Position numbers and translations under genes: made by a program. Positions 52,445 through 62,206 of a DNA stretch of 64,000 nucleotides are shown here, one piece after another. Location of the stretch: positions 248,001 through 312,000 of the forward strand of contig NZ_VORB01000001.1 in assembly GCF_007995015.1 (NCBI RefSeq), in the 5' to 3' direction. Position 1 is the first letter of the stretch; each line of letters starts with the position of its first letter. The notes under the pieces are model-generated. The model worked only from the letters and a program-made list of their open reading frames with translations, had not been told where the DNA came from and did not search any database. The DNA is from Luteibaculum oceani. Lineage in GTDB: Bacteria; Bacteroidota; Bacteroidia; Flavobacteriales_D; Luteibaculaceae.

Positions 52445-53515
52445 ATGAAGAGACTTTTACTTTTATCTGCCGTATTTGGTGCGTTCACCTCACTAAATGC
52501 ACAATTCATCATTAACCCATCCACCACGTTCAGTGCTGGAGATGTACAATATCTATCTATAGACACCCTACCTAATAGCGGAATTTCTGCTGGACAGTCT
52601 GGAAGCGGTCAGTCTTACGATATTTCTGATTTCGATTTAAACTTCGAAAACATTACCAATTTCAGAGAAGCTGAGCTTATTAGAAACAACGAGAACTTCC
52701 CTACAGCTACCATTGGTATTGAGCAACAAGGTGGCCCAGGTGGTGGAACCGTTCAAGTATTCTTTAGAAAAGATGCTAATGGTATCTTTTTAGAAGGAGT
52801 TGTAGCTCAGGATAGCATCGTAATTGAATATTCTGATGAGCAAACTTTGGTTGAGTTCCCATCTGCATTTAACTCTAGCTATAACGATACGTATTACGCA
52901 CAAGCTACTTTTTATGTAGGACAAAACTTCCAAGGAACTCAAATCGATTCTGGTAGAATTACTATTGACGGAAACAGACAAGCCGCTTTTGATGGGTCTG
53001 GTACATTAAAGTCTATCACTGGTTTGTTTAACGATGTGCTTAGAGAAAGAGCTACGGTAACAGAAACCCAAACTTTTGAGCTTTGTATTAACCCAGGTAT
53101 CCCAGGATTTCCATGTGCTTGGCAAGAATTTAACTCTGAGACTTCTACAAATGTAGAGTATAACTTCTACGGTGCAGAATCTAAATTCCCACTAGGAAGC
53201 CTTACTTACAACGCGGCTGAAGATACTTTACAAGAAGTTAACACCAACACAGATCCAACCATTACCTCTATTACAGAGTACGATGGTCCTAACGTAATTG
53301 AAGGTGGAATCTATCCTAACCCAGTAAAAACTACAGCTACCTTTACCAAGCCAGTTCAGTCTGTAATCCTCATGGATGCTTCAGGAAAGCAGCAAGAGAT
53401 AAAACTAGTTAACAACAGCATTGACCTTACTGAAGTGAGCAACGGTAATTACATTGTTATTGCGGTTAATCAAGCAGGATTTGTTGAGCACCACCCGATT
53501 GTGGTAGCACACTAA
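52445..53515 (+). CDS. T9SS type A cargo protein, unknown function
   Basis: A 356-residue secreted protein with a signal peptide (KRLLLLSAVFGAFTSLNAQ) and a C-terminal type A sorting domain starting GGIYPNPVKTTATFTKPVQS and ending YIVIAVNQAGFVEHHPIVVA. The middle (residues 20-270) is beta-rich with many Thr/Ser and no recognised enzyme motif. I use the ATG at 52445; the earlier frame start at 52409 lies inside the terminator of the atp operon. The sorting domain routes it through T9SS to the cell surface or outside. A strong terminator follows. Confidence 0.85.
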   Translation: MKRLLLLSAVFGAFTSLNAQFIINPSTTFSAGDVQYLSIDTLPNSGISAGQSGSGQSYDISDFDLNFENITNFREAELIRNNENFPTATIGIEQQGGPGGGTVQVFFRKDANGIFLEGVVAQDSIVIEYSDEQTLVEFPSAFNSSYNDTYYAQATFYVGQNFQGTQIDSGRITIDGNRQAAFDGSGTLKSITGLFNDVLRERATVTETQTFELCINPGIPGFPCAWQEFNSETSTNVEYNFYGAESKFPLGSLTYNAAEDTLQEVNTNTDPTITSITEYDGPNVIEGGIYPNPVKTTATFTKPVQSVILMDASGKQQEIKLVNNSIDLTEVSNGNYIVIAVNQAGFVEHHPIVVAH

Positions 53516-53539
53516 TTCTACTAAATAAATTTATTTTAG

Positions 53540-53568
53540 AGGGGTTGATTCTGTCAACCCCTTTTTTT
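53540..53568 (+). terminator. Terminator whose T-tract meets the kinase start codon
   Basis: A 9-bp stem, AGGGGTTGA (53540-53548) with TCAACCCCT (53554-53562), has loop TTCTG and then T to 53568. The next three bases are the ATG of the NtrY-like kinase. Confidence 0.9.
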
Positions 53569-56500
53569 ATGCCTAAATCCAAACAAATACTACTGTTTCC
53601 AATTGCCATTTCCATTTTGTGGATGGCATTCTATTTGGGCATCCTCGGCACCCAAAATAATCAACAGCCGAAAGATCTTTCCAACTTATTAGAACAAGAA
53701 ATTACAAGTGGCTATTTAATAATTAATAACGGCCGTATTAGCTCTTGGAGTGGGAATTTCATCCCAACAGATATTGCTAATTATAAAACGGGTTTTGCGG
53801 AAACCAGCAATGGACTTTTTTTCCTGTACCCTCCAGTTGCATCGGACCAAAACGGTGTTAAAATACCCTTTCTCACCCTTTCTAGAAATTTCACTGTTTC
53901 AAACCGCCATACGGAACAAATCAAACACGACACTCCCTATTACCGGGCATCGCTAGAATCCTTCCCATATTCAAAACCACTTACCTTTAATAATCAGACA
54001 GTATATGTTCAGGAAATTAACAATAACCAGGTTAACCATACATGGATCTTCCTGTGCAGTCTATTATTAATAATCGCAAAGATCATTTTAGCAAAATGCT
54101 TTCGAAATGACATCCTTCTTTTCCTTTTTTTGATCCTCAATTGGATTGTCTATGCGCGATGCATACCTGATTATCTGTTGGAGAACGCGGGCTACTTTTT
54201 TCAACCCATTTCCTATGCTTCTTCCTCATGGTTCACCTCTATAGCTGATGTTTGGTACGCGCTGTTTTTAATGTGTTTATTAATTCGCTATTCAATAAAT
54301 AAATGGTCCACCAAATTTATTGCCTGTGCAATTGCTATTACGGTACCTCTTGCCTTTCCATCTTTGATAAAAGACGGTGAACTATTTCCCGAGGTAAACA
54401 TACCCGTGGTAATCGCCCAGGAAGGGGTTAACTTTTGGATTACAATTCTTCTGCTGGCCCTGATTTTCTACCTAATTGTCAAAAAACTAAGAGGACTGCA
54501 AAGTACACCCCGCACTAACAGAGTTTTCGTAGTGGTTACCACCATGCTTACAACAGTGATCAACGATTATTATGGATTTGTAGATATGCTACATGTTCTA
54601 TGGACCATATTAGCCCTGATAGCAGTTTTATACATACCAAAGCAGGGATGGGCTACTGCCGCCTACATTATAATTTTAGGACTAGGCATGGGTTACAGTA
54701 GTACCAAATACGCCCAAAAGAAGTTAGACAACAAAGGACAGGTTGCTTCAGAGTATTTATCCCAGTATAATGAGACACCACTAAGCTGGTATTTGCTTCA
54801 GGAAGAGTGGAAAAGGAAAAAACATCTGGCTAAAACCCTTGAAAATGAAACAGACTGTGAATCGTTTCTTCGTTCAGAAATCCTAGTAGCTTATCTGGAT
54901 AAATACGAACCCGTTAAAGCACCTAACAAGGGTGTTGATGGTCCCTTTTTATCTGGCGATTCAATATTTATCTCCCTGCCAAGTTGCACTTATTGGCTTG
55001 AAGATCAATCCTCTTTTACCAGAACAGGATTCCCCGATTTACTTGCAGATGAAAGTTGGCAACTTAATCTAGACAATAGATTTTCTTTTGCCAGTTATAA
55101 CAATAATATACTAGAGGATTGCTCCCCTTACTACAATCCGCCAACAGTTATAGATAAGCTTGCCTTGGAACGATTTAAAGGTAAAATGGAATCATCTGAC
55201 CATAAATTCCTGGTAAACCGATACCAAAGCAGAACAACCTTTGTATCCTACCCAAAGGCGATTACTACACTCGTTCAGCTTGCGTTATCCATATTTCTGA
55301 TTCTCTTCTTTATAAATTTTATCGGCAATTTTATACTATCCAAAAGCCAAACAAAATTAGCCCAGCGCATAGGATACTCGCTTATTGCCATCTGTGTTAT
55401 AACCAGCTTATTAATAGGCTACTTGGGCTACCAAAACCTTACTCGCCAATTTGATGATGAAAACAGAACTGCTCTTTTACAGCAGGCTCAAGTGGCAAAG
55501 CAGGCTTTTAACCAACGCCCCGAATGGAGAAGTAAAATCCTAGCTGGAAATAACATTAAGTTAGAAAATTGGCTTACCAAAATTGCTCAAGAACACAAAA
55601 CCGATTATACCCTTTACAATACGCAAGGGGCCCTAATCGCTAGTAGTGAACCCTTGTTGTACAAAGAAGGTTTTCGATCTTCACTACTTAATTTTAATAC
55701 CCTTAAAACTGTTATTGAGGAACAACGAATTGTAATTCAAGACGAAATTATAGGAGAATTAGATTACAAAAATGCCTATGTACCCCTGTACGGTAAAGGA
55801 AAAGTTCTTATTGCTATTTTAAATATCCCACTGTTCGAGCAACAACAAATTTTAGAAAAAGAACTTCAGGGGTACTCTGCATCCTACTTAAATACCCTTC
55901 TAATTACTCTAACGCTTGCTTTGTTAATTGGTCAAATTCTTTCATCGCGAGTTACGCGCTCATTCACTTGGGTAGAAAATGCATTAATGAACCAAAATTC
56001 TACAGACGAGCTTACCACCCTGCACTATGACAAGTCTGATGAAATTGGTTCTCTGGTAGAGGCATACAACCAAAAAGTTTCGAGGATAAATACCCTGTTA
56101 GATAAAATTGCGGAAAAGGAAAGAGAGGGTGCTTGGCGCGAGATGGCAAAACAAGTTGCCCATGAAATTAAAAATCCGCTTACGCCGTTAAAATTGAAAG
56201 CTCAGTGGTTGCAAATGAAGCTAAGTCAATTGGAGCAAAATGAGGCTAAACTAAAAACCGAAGAACTCATTGTAACAGTTTTAGATCAAACGGAATTACT
56301 TAAGAACATCGCAAATGAGTTTTCCAACTATGCCTCTTTGGAAAAAAGCAATCCAGAAATCATTGCGTTAAAACCCGAGATGGAAAAAATTGCAGCGCTT
56401 TACAGCGAAAGCATGGATGTTATAATTGATTTAGAAATTCCAGATCACCTACAGGTTTATCAAGATAGGAACCATTTTAAAAGGATTTATTCCAACCTTT

Positions 56501-56805
56501 TTAAAAATGCCATTCAAGCCAAGCGAGAAGACCAAAACTCCATAATTAAGATCGTTGCGAAAGAAATAGACAATGAAATTTCCATTTCGATAACGGACAA
56601 TGGTGTGGGAATATCCGCTGAATTAATACAACGAATATTCGAACCGAATTTCACTACCAAAACATCGGGAATGGGGCTTGGACTCGCCATGGTTAAAAAC
56701 ATGCTAAATATGGTAGATGCTAAGATTAGTGTAATTTCGACCCCGAATAAAGGAAGCAAGTTTACAATAACCTATACAAATAACCATATTGATGGAATAC
56801 AATAA
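53569..56805 (+). CDS. NtrY-like membrane sensor histidine kinase
   Basis: A 1078-residue sensor kinase. It has a first membrane helix (about 7-27), a periplasmic part, a second cluster of helices (about residues 160-390), a large extracytoplasmic domain and another helix pair, then a HAMP-like segment (about 800-855). The kinase follows with KQVAHEIKNPLTPLKLKAQW (phospho-His 865), N box NLFKNAIQAKRE, and ITDNGVGI and GMGLGLAMVKNML. HEIKNPLTPLKL places it with NtrY-type kinases. No response regulator is next to it. Its ATG abuts the terminator hairpin of the gene upstream. The stop overlaps the crotonase start by 14 bases. Confidence 0.88.
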   Translation: MPKSKQILLFPIAISILWMAFYLGILGTQNNQQPKDLSNLLEQEITSGYLIINNGRISSWSGNFIPTDIANYKTGFAETSNGLFFLYPPVASDQNGVKIPFLTLSRNFTVSNRHTEQIKHDTPYYRASLESFPYSKPLTFNNQTVYVQEINNNQVNHTWIFLCSLLLIIAKIILAKCFRNDILLFLFLILNWIVYARCIPDYLLENAGYFFQPISYASSSWFTSIADVWYALFLMCLLIRYSINKWSTKFIACAIAITVPLAFPSLIKDGELFPEVNIPVVIAQEGVNFWITILLLALIFYLIVKKLRGLQSTPRTNRVFVVVTTMLTTVINDYYGFVDMLHVLWTILALIAVLYIPKQGWATAAYIIILGLGMGYSSTKYAQKKLDNKGQVASEYLSQYNETPLSWYLLQEEWKRKKHLAKTLENETDCESFLRSEILVAYLDKYEPVKAPNKGVDGPFLSGDSIFISLPSCTYWLEDQSSFTRTGFPDLLADESWQLNLDNRFSFASYNNNILEDCSPYYNPPTVIDKLALERFKGKMESSDHKFLVNRYQSRTTFVSYPKAITTLVQLALSIFLILFFINFIGNFILSKSQTKLAQRIGYSLIAICVITSLLIGYLGYQNLTRQFDDENRTALLQQAQVAKQAFNQRPEWRSKILAGNNIKLENWLTKIAQEHKTDYTLYNTQGALIASSEPLLYKEGFRSSLLNFNTLKTVIEEQRIVIQDEIIGELDYKNAYVPLYGKGKVLIAILNIPLFEQQQILEKELQGYSASYLNTLLITLTLALLIGQILSSRVTRSFTWVENALMNQNSTDELTTLHYDKSDEIGSLVEAYNQKVSRINTLLDKIAEKEREGAWREMAKQVAHEIKNPLTPLKLKAQWLQMKLSQLEQNEAKLKTEELIVTVLDQTELLKNIANEFSNYASLEKSNPEIIALKPEMEKIAALYSESMDVIIDLEIPDHLQVYQDRNHFKRIYSNLFKNAIQAKREDQNSIIKIVAKEIDNEISISITDNGVGISAELIQRIFEPNFTTKTSGMGLGLAMVKNMLNMVDAKISVISTPNKGSKFTITYTNNHIDGIQ

Positions 56806-57568
56806 CGTTTTAGTAGAAATTGAAGATAAGGTAGCTCTAGTTACCATAAACAGACCAAAACAACTTAATGCCCTAAATGCTGAAACCATTTCTGAATTAA
56901 GTAACTGTTTTGAAACCTTGGAGCAAAACAAATCGGTAAGAGCAATATTATTAACGGGAAGCGGAGAGAAGAGCTTTGTAGCTGGAGCCGACATTAAAGA
57001 ATTTGCCTCTTTTGGAAAAGAGCAAGGTGCAGAACTAAGCCGTAGAGGGCATAACCAATTGTTTAACAAGGTGGAAAACCTTACAAAACCTGTTATCGCA
57101 CTTATTAATGGATTTGCACTAGGTGGTGGGTTAGAACTAGCTATGAGCTGTCATTACCGATTTGCTTCGGAAAATGCCAAACTAGGTTTACCAGAGGTTG
57201 GATTAGGCGTAATACCGGGTTACGGTGGAACCCAAAGGCTTCCTCAACTTGTTGGTAAAGGAAGAGCGATGGAAATGATCTTTACAGCTAAAATGGTGAG
57301 CGCCAAAGAAGCTTGCGAAATGGGCTTGGTAAATGATGTTGTTGCTCCAGATGACCTTTTGGAACTAGGTAAGAAATCTGCAAAAGCAATTACCAGAAAT
57401 TCAGGAAACGCAATTGCCGAAGCAATTAAAGCGGTTAATGCCGGATATGAGTTTCAAAACCACGGTCTAGAAAAAGAAATTGAACACTTTGGAAATTGTT
57501 TTGGCACCCCAGAATTTAAGGAGGGAACGGGTGCATTTTTAGAAAAACGCAAGCCTAATTTCGACTAA
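56792..57568 (+). CDS. Enoyl-CoA hydratase/isomerase (crotonase)
   Basis: A 258-residue crotonase-fold enzyme that hydrates 2-enoyl-CoA in fatty acid or short-chain acyl-CoA degradation. The oxyanion hole is formed by SFVAGADIKEF and GFALGGGLELAM. The two catalytic Glu are likely in LPEVGLGVIPGYGGTQRLPQ and AMEMIFTAKMVSA, as in ECH. I use the ATG at 56792. It overlaps the kinase stop by 14 bases and lies 6 bases ahead of the flippase gene. It is close to short-chain enoyl-CoA hydratases, but substrate choice is inference. Confidence 0.93.
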   Translation: MEYNNVLVEIEDKVALVTINRPKQLNALNAETISELSNCFETLEQNKSVRAILLTGSGEKSFVAGADIKEFASFGKEQGAELSRRGHNQLFNKVENLTKPVIALINGFALGGGLELAMSCHYRFASENAKLGLPEVGLGVIPGYGGTQRLPQLVGKGRAMEMIFTAKMVSAKEACEMGLVNDVVAPDDLLELGKKSAKAITRNSGNAIAEAIKAVNAGYEFQNHGLEKEIEHFGNCFGTPEFKEGTGAFLEKRKPNFD

Positions 57569-57574
57569 AACTAC

Positions 57575-59050
57575 ATGTCGGTTGTAAGAAAACTTGCAAA
57601 ACAAACTGCAATTTATGGGGTTCCGAATATTCTTTCGAGAACCCTTAATTTCCTGCTTACATACGTACATGTTGGTGTTTTCATGCCCGATAGCTACGGG
57701 GTAATTACCGAGTTATACGCATATGTTGCCTTCATTTTGGTGGTTCTGCTTTACGGTATGGAAACCGCCTACTTTAGGTTTGTTCAAGAAAACGACCAAA
57801 AAAAGGTTTTTCACACCCTGCAATCGGGTTTATACGCCAGTACCAGCCTGTTTTTAATTTTAGTTTTTGCCTTTCAATCTAGTATTTCGAGTGGCATAGG
57901 CTATGCTGGTAATCCAGAATTTATTGGTTGGATTGCCCTAATTATTGCTTTTGATGTGCTCTCAGCCATTCCATTGGTGAAGCTGAGGCATAAAGAAAAA
58001 CCCCTTGTTTTTGTCGCTATTAACACCGTAGGTATCCTTACCAACATTGGATTAAACCTTTTCTTTTTTCTCTATTGGTTCCCAGAGTACCAAAACGGAA
58101 ATTCTGACATGTTCTTAGGAGAATGGTTTAACCCAGGCATTGGGGTGGGTTACGTGTTTATTGCGAATATCCTCTCGTCGGGTATTAAATGGCTATTACT
58201 AAGCCTCAGAGGATTGCCCAATCCACTAGATTGGGATAAAAATTTGTGGATTAACGCCTTCAAATACTCGTGGCCATTGGTAATCGCTGGATTTGCTGGT
58301 TTAATTAATGAGGTGGCCGATAGGGCTATGCTAAAATCTATACTGGCACCTCAAATTGGAATGAAAGCCGCTTTGTACCAGCTTGGTATTTATGGAGCTT
58401 GTTACAAACTATCCTTGCTTATAAACATTTGCGTGCAGGCATTTCGCTATGCGGCAGAACCTTTGTTTTTTAAGCAGATTAAGGATAGAAGTGATGATTC
58501 CATGGTTAAAATTCTCAATTACCTGGTAGGATTCGTTTTGCTTGTTTTTATCGTGGTGAGTATTTACATCGATTATTTTAAATGGTTTATCCGCACCGAG
58601 GAATATTGGGCTGGATTACATATAGTTCCCATCCTACTTCTAGCAAATTGCTTTTTAGCCCTGCACATTCAGATCTCCATGTGGTATAAACTTTCTGATA
58701 AAACAAAATTGGGTGCAGGAATTGCTCTTGTTGCTGCGGTTATAACCCTACTTGGTAATATTGCTTTGGTGCCAATTTTCGGATATTTGGGAGCTGCTAT
58801 AACAACCTTAATTGTCTATGCATTTTTACCAATCGCCTCCTTCACCATTTCCAAAAAGCATTATTTCGTCCCCTATCAGATTAAAAAAATAGGAGTCAAT
58901 TTCACTTTAGCAATAATTATCGTTTTAATTGGACATTATATCCTTCCCGATCTCCATTTTGCTTTGAAGGGATTATTATTATTGGTTTTTATTGCCGTTT
59001 TTTGTTTTCAAGAAAAGTTGATTTTTAGACATGGAAATAAGCGTAATTAA
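57575..59050 (+). CDS. Polysaccharide flippase (MOP/Wzx-like)
   Basis: A 491-residue membrane protein with about twelve to fourteen helices of the polysaccharide biosynthesis / MOP superfamily. It starts [20 protein letters not shown], the typical Wzx-like opening, and includes [33 protein letters not shown] and the conserved KPL type loops. It likely flips a lipid-linked sugar or peptide precursor across the inner membrane. It is followed by dut with a 20-nt overlap. Within Bacteroidota it often stands in this order, dut then a nucleotidyltransferase. The substrate is unknown; MurJ is another possibility. Confidence 0.88.
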   Translation: MSVVRKLAKQTAIYGVPNILSRTLNFLLTYVHVGVFMPDSYGVITELYAYVAFILVVLLYGMETAYFRFVQENDQKKVFHTLQSGLYASTSLFLILVFAFQSSISSGIGYAGNPEFIGWIALIIAFDVLSAIPLVKLRHKEKPLVFVAINTVGILTNIGLNLFFFLYWFPEYQNGNSDMFLGEWFNPGIGVGYVFIANILSSGIKWLLLSLRGLPNPLDWDKNLWINAFKYSWPLVIAGFAGLINEVADRAMLKSILAPQIGMKAALYQLGIYGACYKLSLLINICVQAFRYAAEPLFFKQIKDRSDDSMVKILNYLVGFVLLVFIVVSIYIDYFKWFIRTEEYWAGLHIVPILLLANCFLALHIQISMWYKLSDKTKLGAGIALVAAVITLLGNIALVPIFGYLGAAITTLIVYAFLPIASFTISKKHYFVPYQIKKIGVNFTLAIIIVLIGHYILPDLHFALKGLLLLVFIAVFCFQEKLIFRHGNKRN

Positions 59051-59462
59051 TAAATCGAATAACCCATTACCAAAGTTCGAAACCGAAAGTAGTGCGGGTA
59101 TGGATTTAAGGGCCTCTTTAGATAGCCCCATAACGCTAAATCCAGGTGAAAGAGCCTTAATACCCACAGGTCTTTATATGGCACTGCCCTCTGGGTACGA
59201 AGCGCAAATTAGACCGCGAAGCGGCTTGGCATTTAAGCACGGCATTACCGTTCTTAACAGTCCAGGCACCATAGATGCCGACTATCGTGGAGAAATTAAG
59301 GTGCTACTTATAAATCATGGGGAAGCTTCTTTTGAAATTAATTCGGGAGAGCGAATTGCACAGATGGTAATTGCGCAATACCAACAGTTTAACTGGAAAG
59401 AAACACAATCATTAGACGAAACCCAACGCGGAAGTGGTGGGTTTGGACATACTGGAAAATAA
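59031..59462 (+). CDS. dut: dUTP diphosphatase
   Basis: A 143-residue trimeric dUTPase that removes dUTP and supplies dUMP. All five motifs are present: [40 protein letters not shown] and [10 protein letters not shown]. The length matches the family (about 145). It overlaps the flippase gene by 20 nt, and is followed by the nucleotidyltransferase gene after 10 bases. The link to envelope genes is one of operon structure only. Confidence 0.96.
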   Translation: MEISVINKSNNPLPKFETESSAGMDLRASLDSPITLNPGERALIPTGLYMALPSGYEAQIRPRSGLAFKHGITVLNSPGTIDADYRGEIKVLLINHGEASFEINSGERIAQMVIAQYQQFNWKETQSLDETQRGSGGFGHTGK

Positions 59463-59472
59463 CCCTATAACA

Positions 59473-60477
59473 ATGAAAATTATAGTACCAATGGCAGGGC
59501 GCGGAAGCCGCCTTAGACCACACACTTTAACTGTTCCAAAACCACTTATACCCATAGCAGGAAAACCAATTGTACAGCGATTGGTAGAAGATATTGCAGG
59601 AGTTTGCGCTGAAAAAATAACGGAAATTGCCTTTATAATTGGGGACTTCGGGAAAGAAGTAGAGGAAAAACTAATTGGAGTAGCCGAATCTCTGGGGGCT
59701 AAAGGATCTATTTATTACCAAGATCAACCTCTAGGTACTGCACATGCAATAATGTGCGCCGCCGATTCACTTGATGGGCCCGTTATTGTTGCCTTTGCCG
59801 ATACATTATTTAAGGCAGATTTTAAATTGGATAGCGACTCGGATGGTATAATCTGGGTTAACAAGGTTGATAATCCTTCCGCTTTTGGAGTGGTAAACCT
59901 AGACCAAGATGGCGTAATTAGAGAATTTGTAGAAAAGCCAGAAACCTTTGTTTCGGACCTAGCCATAATAGGAATCTATTTCTTTAAGGATGGAGCATAC
60001 CTAAAGAGCGAATTGCAGTACCTGCTCGATAACGACATAAAAGATCGTGGCGAGTATCAAATTACCGATGCCCTTGAAAACATGAAAAAGAAGGGCACCA
60101 AATTTAAGCCAGGAAAAGTAGATCACTGGTTAGACTGTGGTAATAAAGATGTAACGGTTGCTACCAATGAACAATACCTTGAATTTATAAAGGATCAAAA
60201 GCTAATTGACAGCTCCGTTAGCACAAAAAATAGCGTGATTATAGAACCTTGCTATATTGCTCCTGGAGTTTCGATAGAAAACAGTGTTGTTGGACCGCAT
60301 GTTTCAATCGGTGCAAACACTAAGATTATAAATTCTGTTATTCGCAAGAGTATTATTCAAGAAAATGCGTTGATTGAAAACAAAACACTTTCGAATTCCA
60401 TGGTAGGTAATCATGCCAAAATACATGGAAGAGAAGAAGACCTTTCGGTTGGGGACTATAATGTTATTAAGCACTAG
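59473..60477 (+). CDS. Sugar-phosphate nucleotidyltransferase
   Basis: A 334-residue NTP-transferase. The nucleotide signature IVPMAGRGSRLRPHTLTVPK followed by PLIPIAGKPI is complete; YYQDQPLGTAHAIMCA and IIWVNKVDNPSAFGVV follow. A left-handed beta-helix repeat at the C-terminus (IEPCYIAPGVSIENSVVGPH, VSIGANTKIINSVIRKSIIQ) is typical of thymidylyl- or mannose-1-P guanylyltransferases. I use the ATG at 59473. The product (dTDP-glucose, GDP-mannose or similar) cannot be told. It overlaps the TPR gene by 17 bases. Confidence 0.9.
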   Translation: MKIIVPMAGRGSRLRPHTLTVPKPLIPIAGKPIVQRLVEDIAGVCAEKITEIAFIIGDFGKEVEEKLIGVAESLGAKGSIYYQDQPLGTAHAIMCAADSLDGPVIVAFADTLFKADFKLDSDSDGIIWVNKVDNPSAFGVVNLDQDGVIREFVEKPETFVSDLAIIGIYFFKDGAYLKSELQYLLDNDIKDRGEYQITDALENMKKKGTKFKPGKVDHWLDCGNKDVTVATNEQYLEFIKDQKLIDSSVSTKNSVIIEPCYIAPGVSIENSVVGPHVSIGANTKIINSVIRKSIIQENALIENKTLSNSMVGNHAKIHGREEDLSVGDYNVIKH

Positions 60478-62206
60478 ACTTTTACTTAAATCTATATTAA
60501 TAGTTGGTTTGGGAGCATGTATTTTGCTTCCAAGCACAGCTATTTTGGCTCAAAAATCGGAGCGCGGAGAGGATCTTTCCCTTAAAGATGAAAGAAAGTT
60601 TCAATCGCTATTTTTTGAGGCCATAAAAGATAAAAGTTTGGGGAATAACAGAAGAGCTATTTCTGCCCTTGAAGAGTGTATTAAAATAACCGAAGACGAG
60701 GCAGCTGTTTGGTACGAATTGGCGCGGCTAAAGGCTTTTGAAGGAAGCTTTTACGATGCTATAAGAGATATAGAAAAAGCAATAGAGTTAGAAGACAACA
60801 ATGTATTCTACCTCGAACTCGCTGCACAATTATATCGAGAAACAGAGGAATACAAAAAGGCGCTTAATCACCTTGAAAAAATTGTTGCTTTAAAACCTGG
60901 CGATGCAAATGCGTATCTAGATCAGGCCGAGATTTACGAAGAGCTTGGTGACCTTAGCAAAACAGAAAAACTTTACGCAAAGGCAATAGAGATTACTGGA
61001 GAAAGCTTAGAAATTTCTTACCGGAAAATTCAAGCCTTTGTACGTGCTGGTAAGCTTAATAAAGCGATACAAGAAACGGATTTGTTAATTGAAAAATTTC
61101 CAACCGTTCCGGAAATCAGAGAAATGAAGGCCGATTTCTATCTGATGCAGAATAATCTGAAAGAAGCCATATCTACCTTAAATAAACTCGCAGAAAGCAA
61201 TCCTTTTTACACTAAAACCTTCCTGAAATTAGCGCTTATCTACGTTAACCAAGGAAACTTTGGGAAAGCTATTGAATACGCTAAACCAGCTTTTGCTTCC
61301 AAGGATTTAAACATCGACGATAAAATGCGTTTGATGTTGGTGTTTTACGAATCGAGTAACTTGGATAAAACCCATGTAGATAGCTATATAGATTTGGCCC
61401 AATCCCTTACCGAAGCCCATCCCCAAGATGGAAAATCATGGGCGGTTTACGGTGATATCCTATACAGGGAGGACCAAATAGAAAAAGCCCTCGAAAATTA
61501 TAGAATCGTTACTCAATTAGCACCCGAAAAGCAACTGATTTGGGAGCGTGTTCTCGACGTGGAGTCGAGATTGGGCATGGTAGACTCATTGCTAAAACAC
61601 GCTGTAAAATGCACTAAATTATTTCCATCCCAGCCTATTTTCTACCTGTACAGCGGCTTAGCGCACATTCAAATTGAAAATCACGACGACGCCACTTTTA
61701 TCCTGGAGTCTGGTTTAGCACTGGTTATTAATAACCCCGCTATGCGCGTGCAGTTTCTGAACCTAATTGGTGATGCGTACACCGCGCTTAGAAAATTTAA
61801 TAAAGCAGACAAGATTTACGAGGAAGCCCTATCAATAGCTCCCAATAACCCCCTTGTTCTCAACAATTACAGTTACAGCTTAAGTGAGAGAAATCAGAAC
61901 TTAAAAGAGGCGAAAAAAATGATAGAGGCGGCACTTTCTGCCGACCCCAAAAATCCTAGCTACCTAGACACCTATGCATGGATACTATTTAAGCTAAACG
62001 ATTACGACAAAGCAAGATTATACATCCAGCGTGCGGTAGATGCTGGTGGTGAAGACTCGGGAACCATATTAGAACACTATGGCGATATCCTCTTTAAAAT
62101 GGGAGAAACCGAAAACGCTGTAGAGTATTGGTTAAAGGCGAAGTCGAAAGAAGGATATTCGGACAAATTAGACGAGAAGATTGAGAAGAAGAAGTGGTTG
62201 GAATAA
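60461..62206 (+). CDS. TPR repeat protein, exported
   Basis: A 581-residue protein of tandem tetratricopeptide repeats after a signal peptide (RLLLKSILIVGLGACILLPS then TAILAQ). Repeats of 34 residues run from about residue 45 to the end, such as AVWYELARLKAFEGSFYDAI, AYLDQAEIYEELGDLSKTEK and VLNNYSYSLSERNQNLKEAK. I use the ATG at 60461, since the frame from 60413 lies inside the nucleotidyltransferase. TPRs scaffold protein complexes. It forms part of the flippase-dut-nucleotidyltransferase operon and may act on cell envelope biogenesis; the partner is unknown. Confidence 0.88.
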   Translation: MLLSTRLLLKSILIVGLGACILLPSTAILAQKSERGEDLSLKDERKFQSLFFEAIKDKSLGNNRRAISALEECIKITEDEAAVWYELARLKAFEGSFYDAIRDIEKAIELEDNNVFYLELAAQLYRETEEYKKALNHLEKIVALKPGDANAYLDQAEIYEELGDLSKTEKLYAKAIEITGESLEISYRKIQAFVRAGKLNKAIQETDLLIEKFPTVPEIREMKADFYLMQNNLKEAISTLNKLAESNPFYTKTFLKLALIYVNQGNFGKAIEYAKPAFASKDLNIDDKMRLMLVFYESSNLDKTHVDSYIDLAQSLTEAHPQDGKSWAVYGDILYREDQIEKALENYRIVTQLAPEKQLIWERVLDVESRLGMVDSLLKHAVKCTKLFPSQPIFYLYSGLAHIQIENHDDATFILESGLALVINNPAMRVQFLNLIGDAYTALRKFNKADKIYEEALSIAPNNPLVLNNYSYSLSERNQNLKEAKKMIEAALSADPKNPSYLDTYAWILFKLNDYDKARLYIQRAVDAGGEDSGTILEHYGDILFKMGETENAVEYWLKAKSKEGYSDKLDEKIEKKKWLE

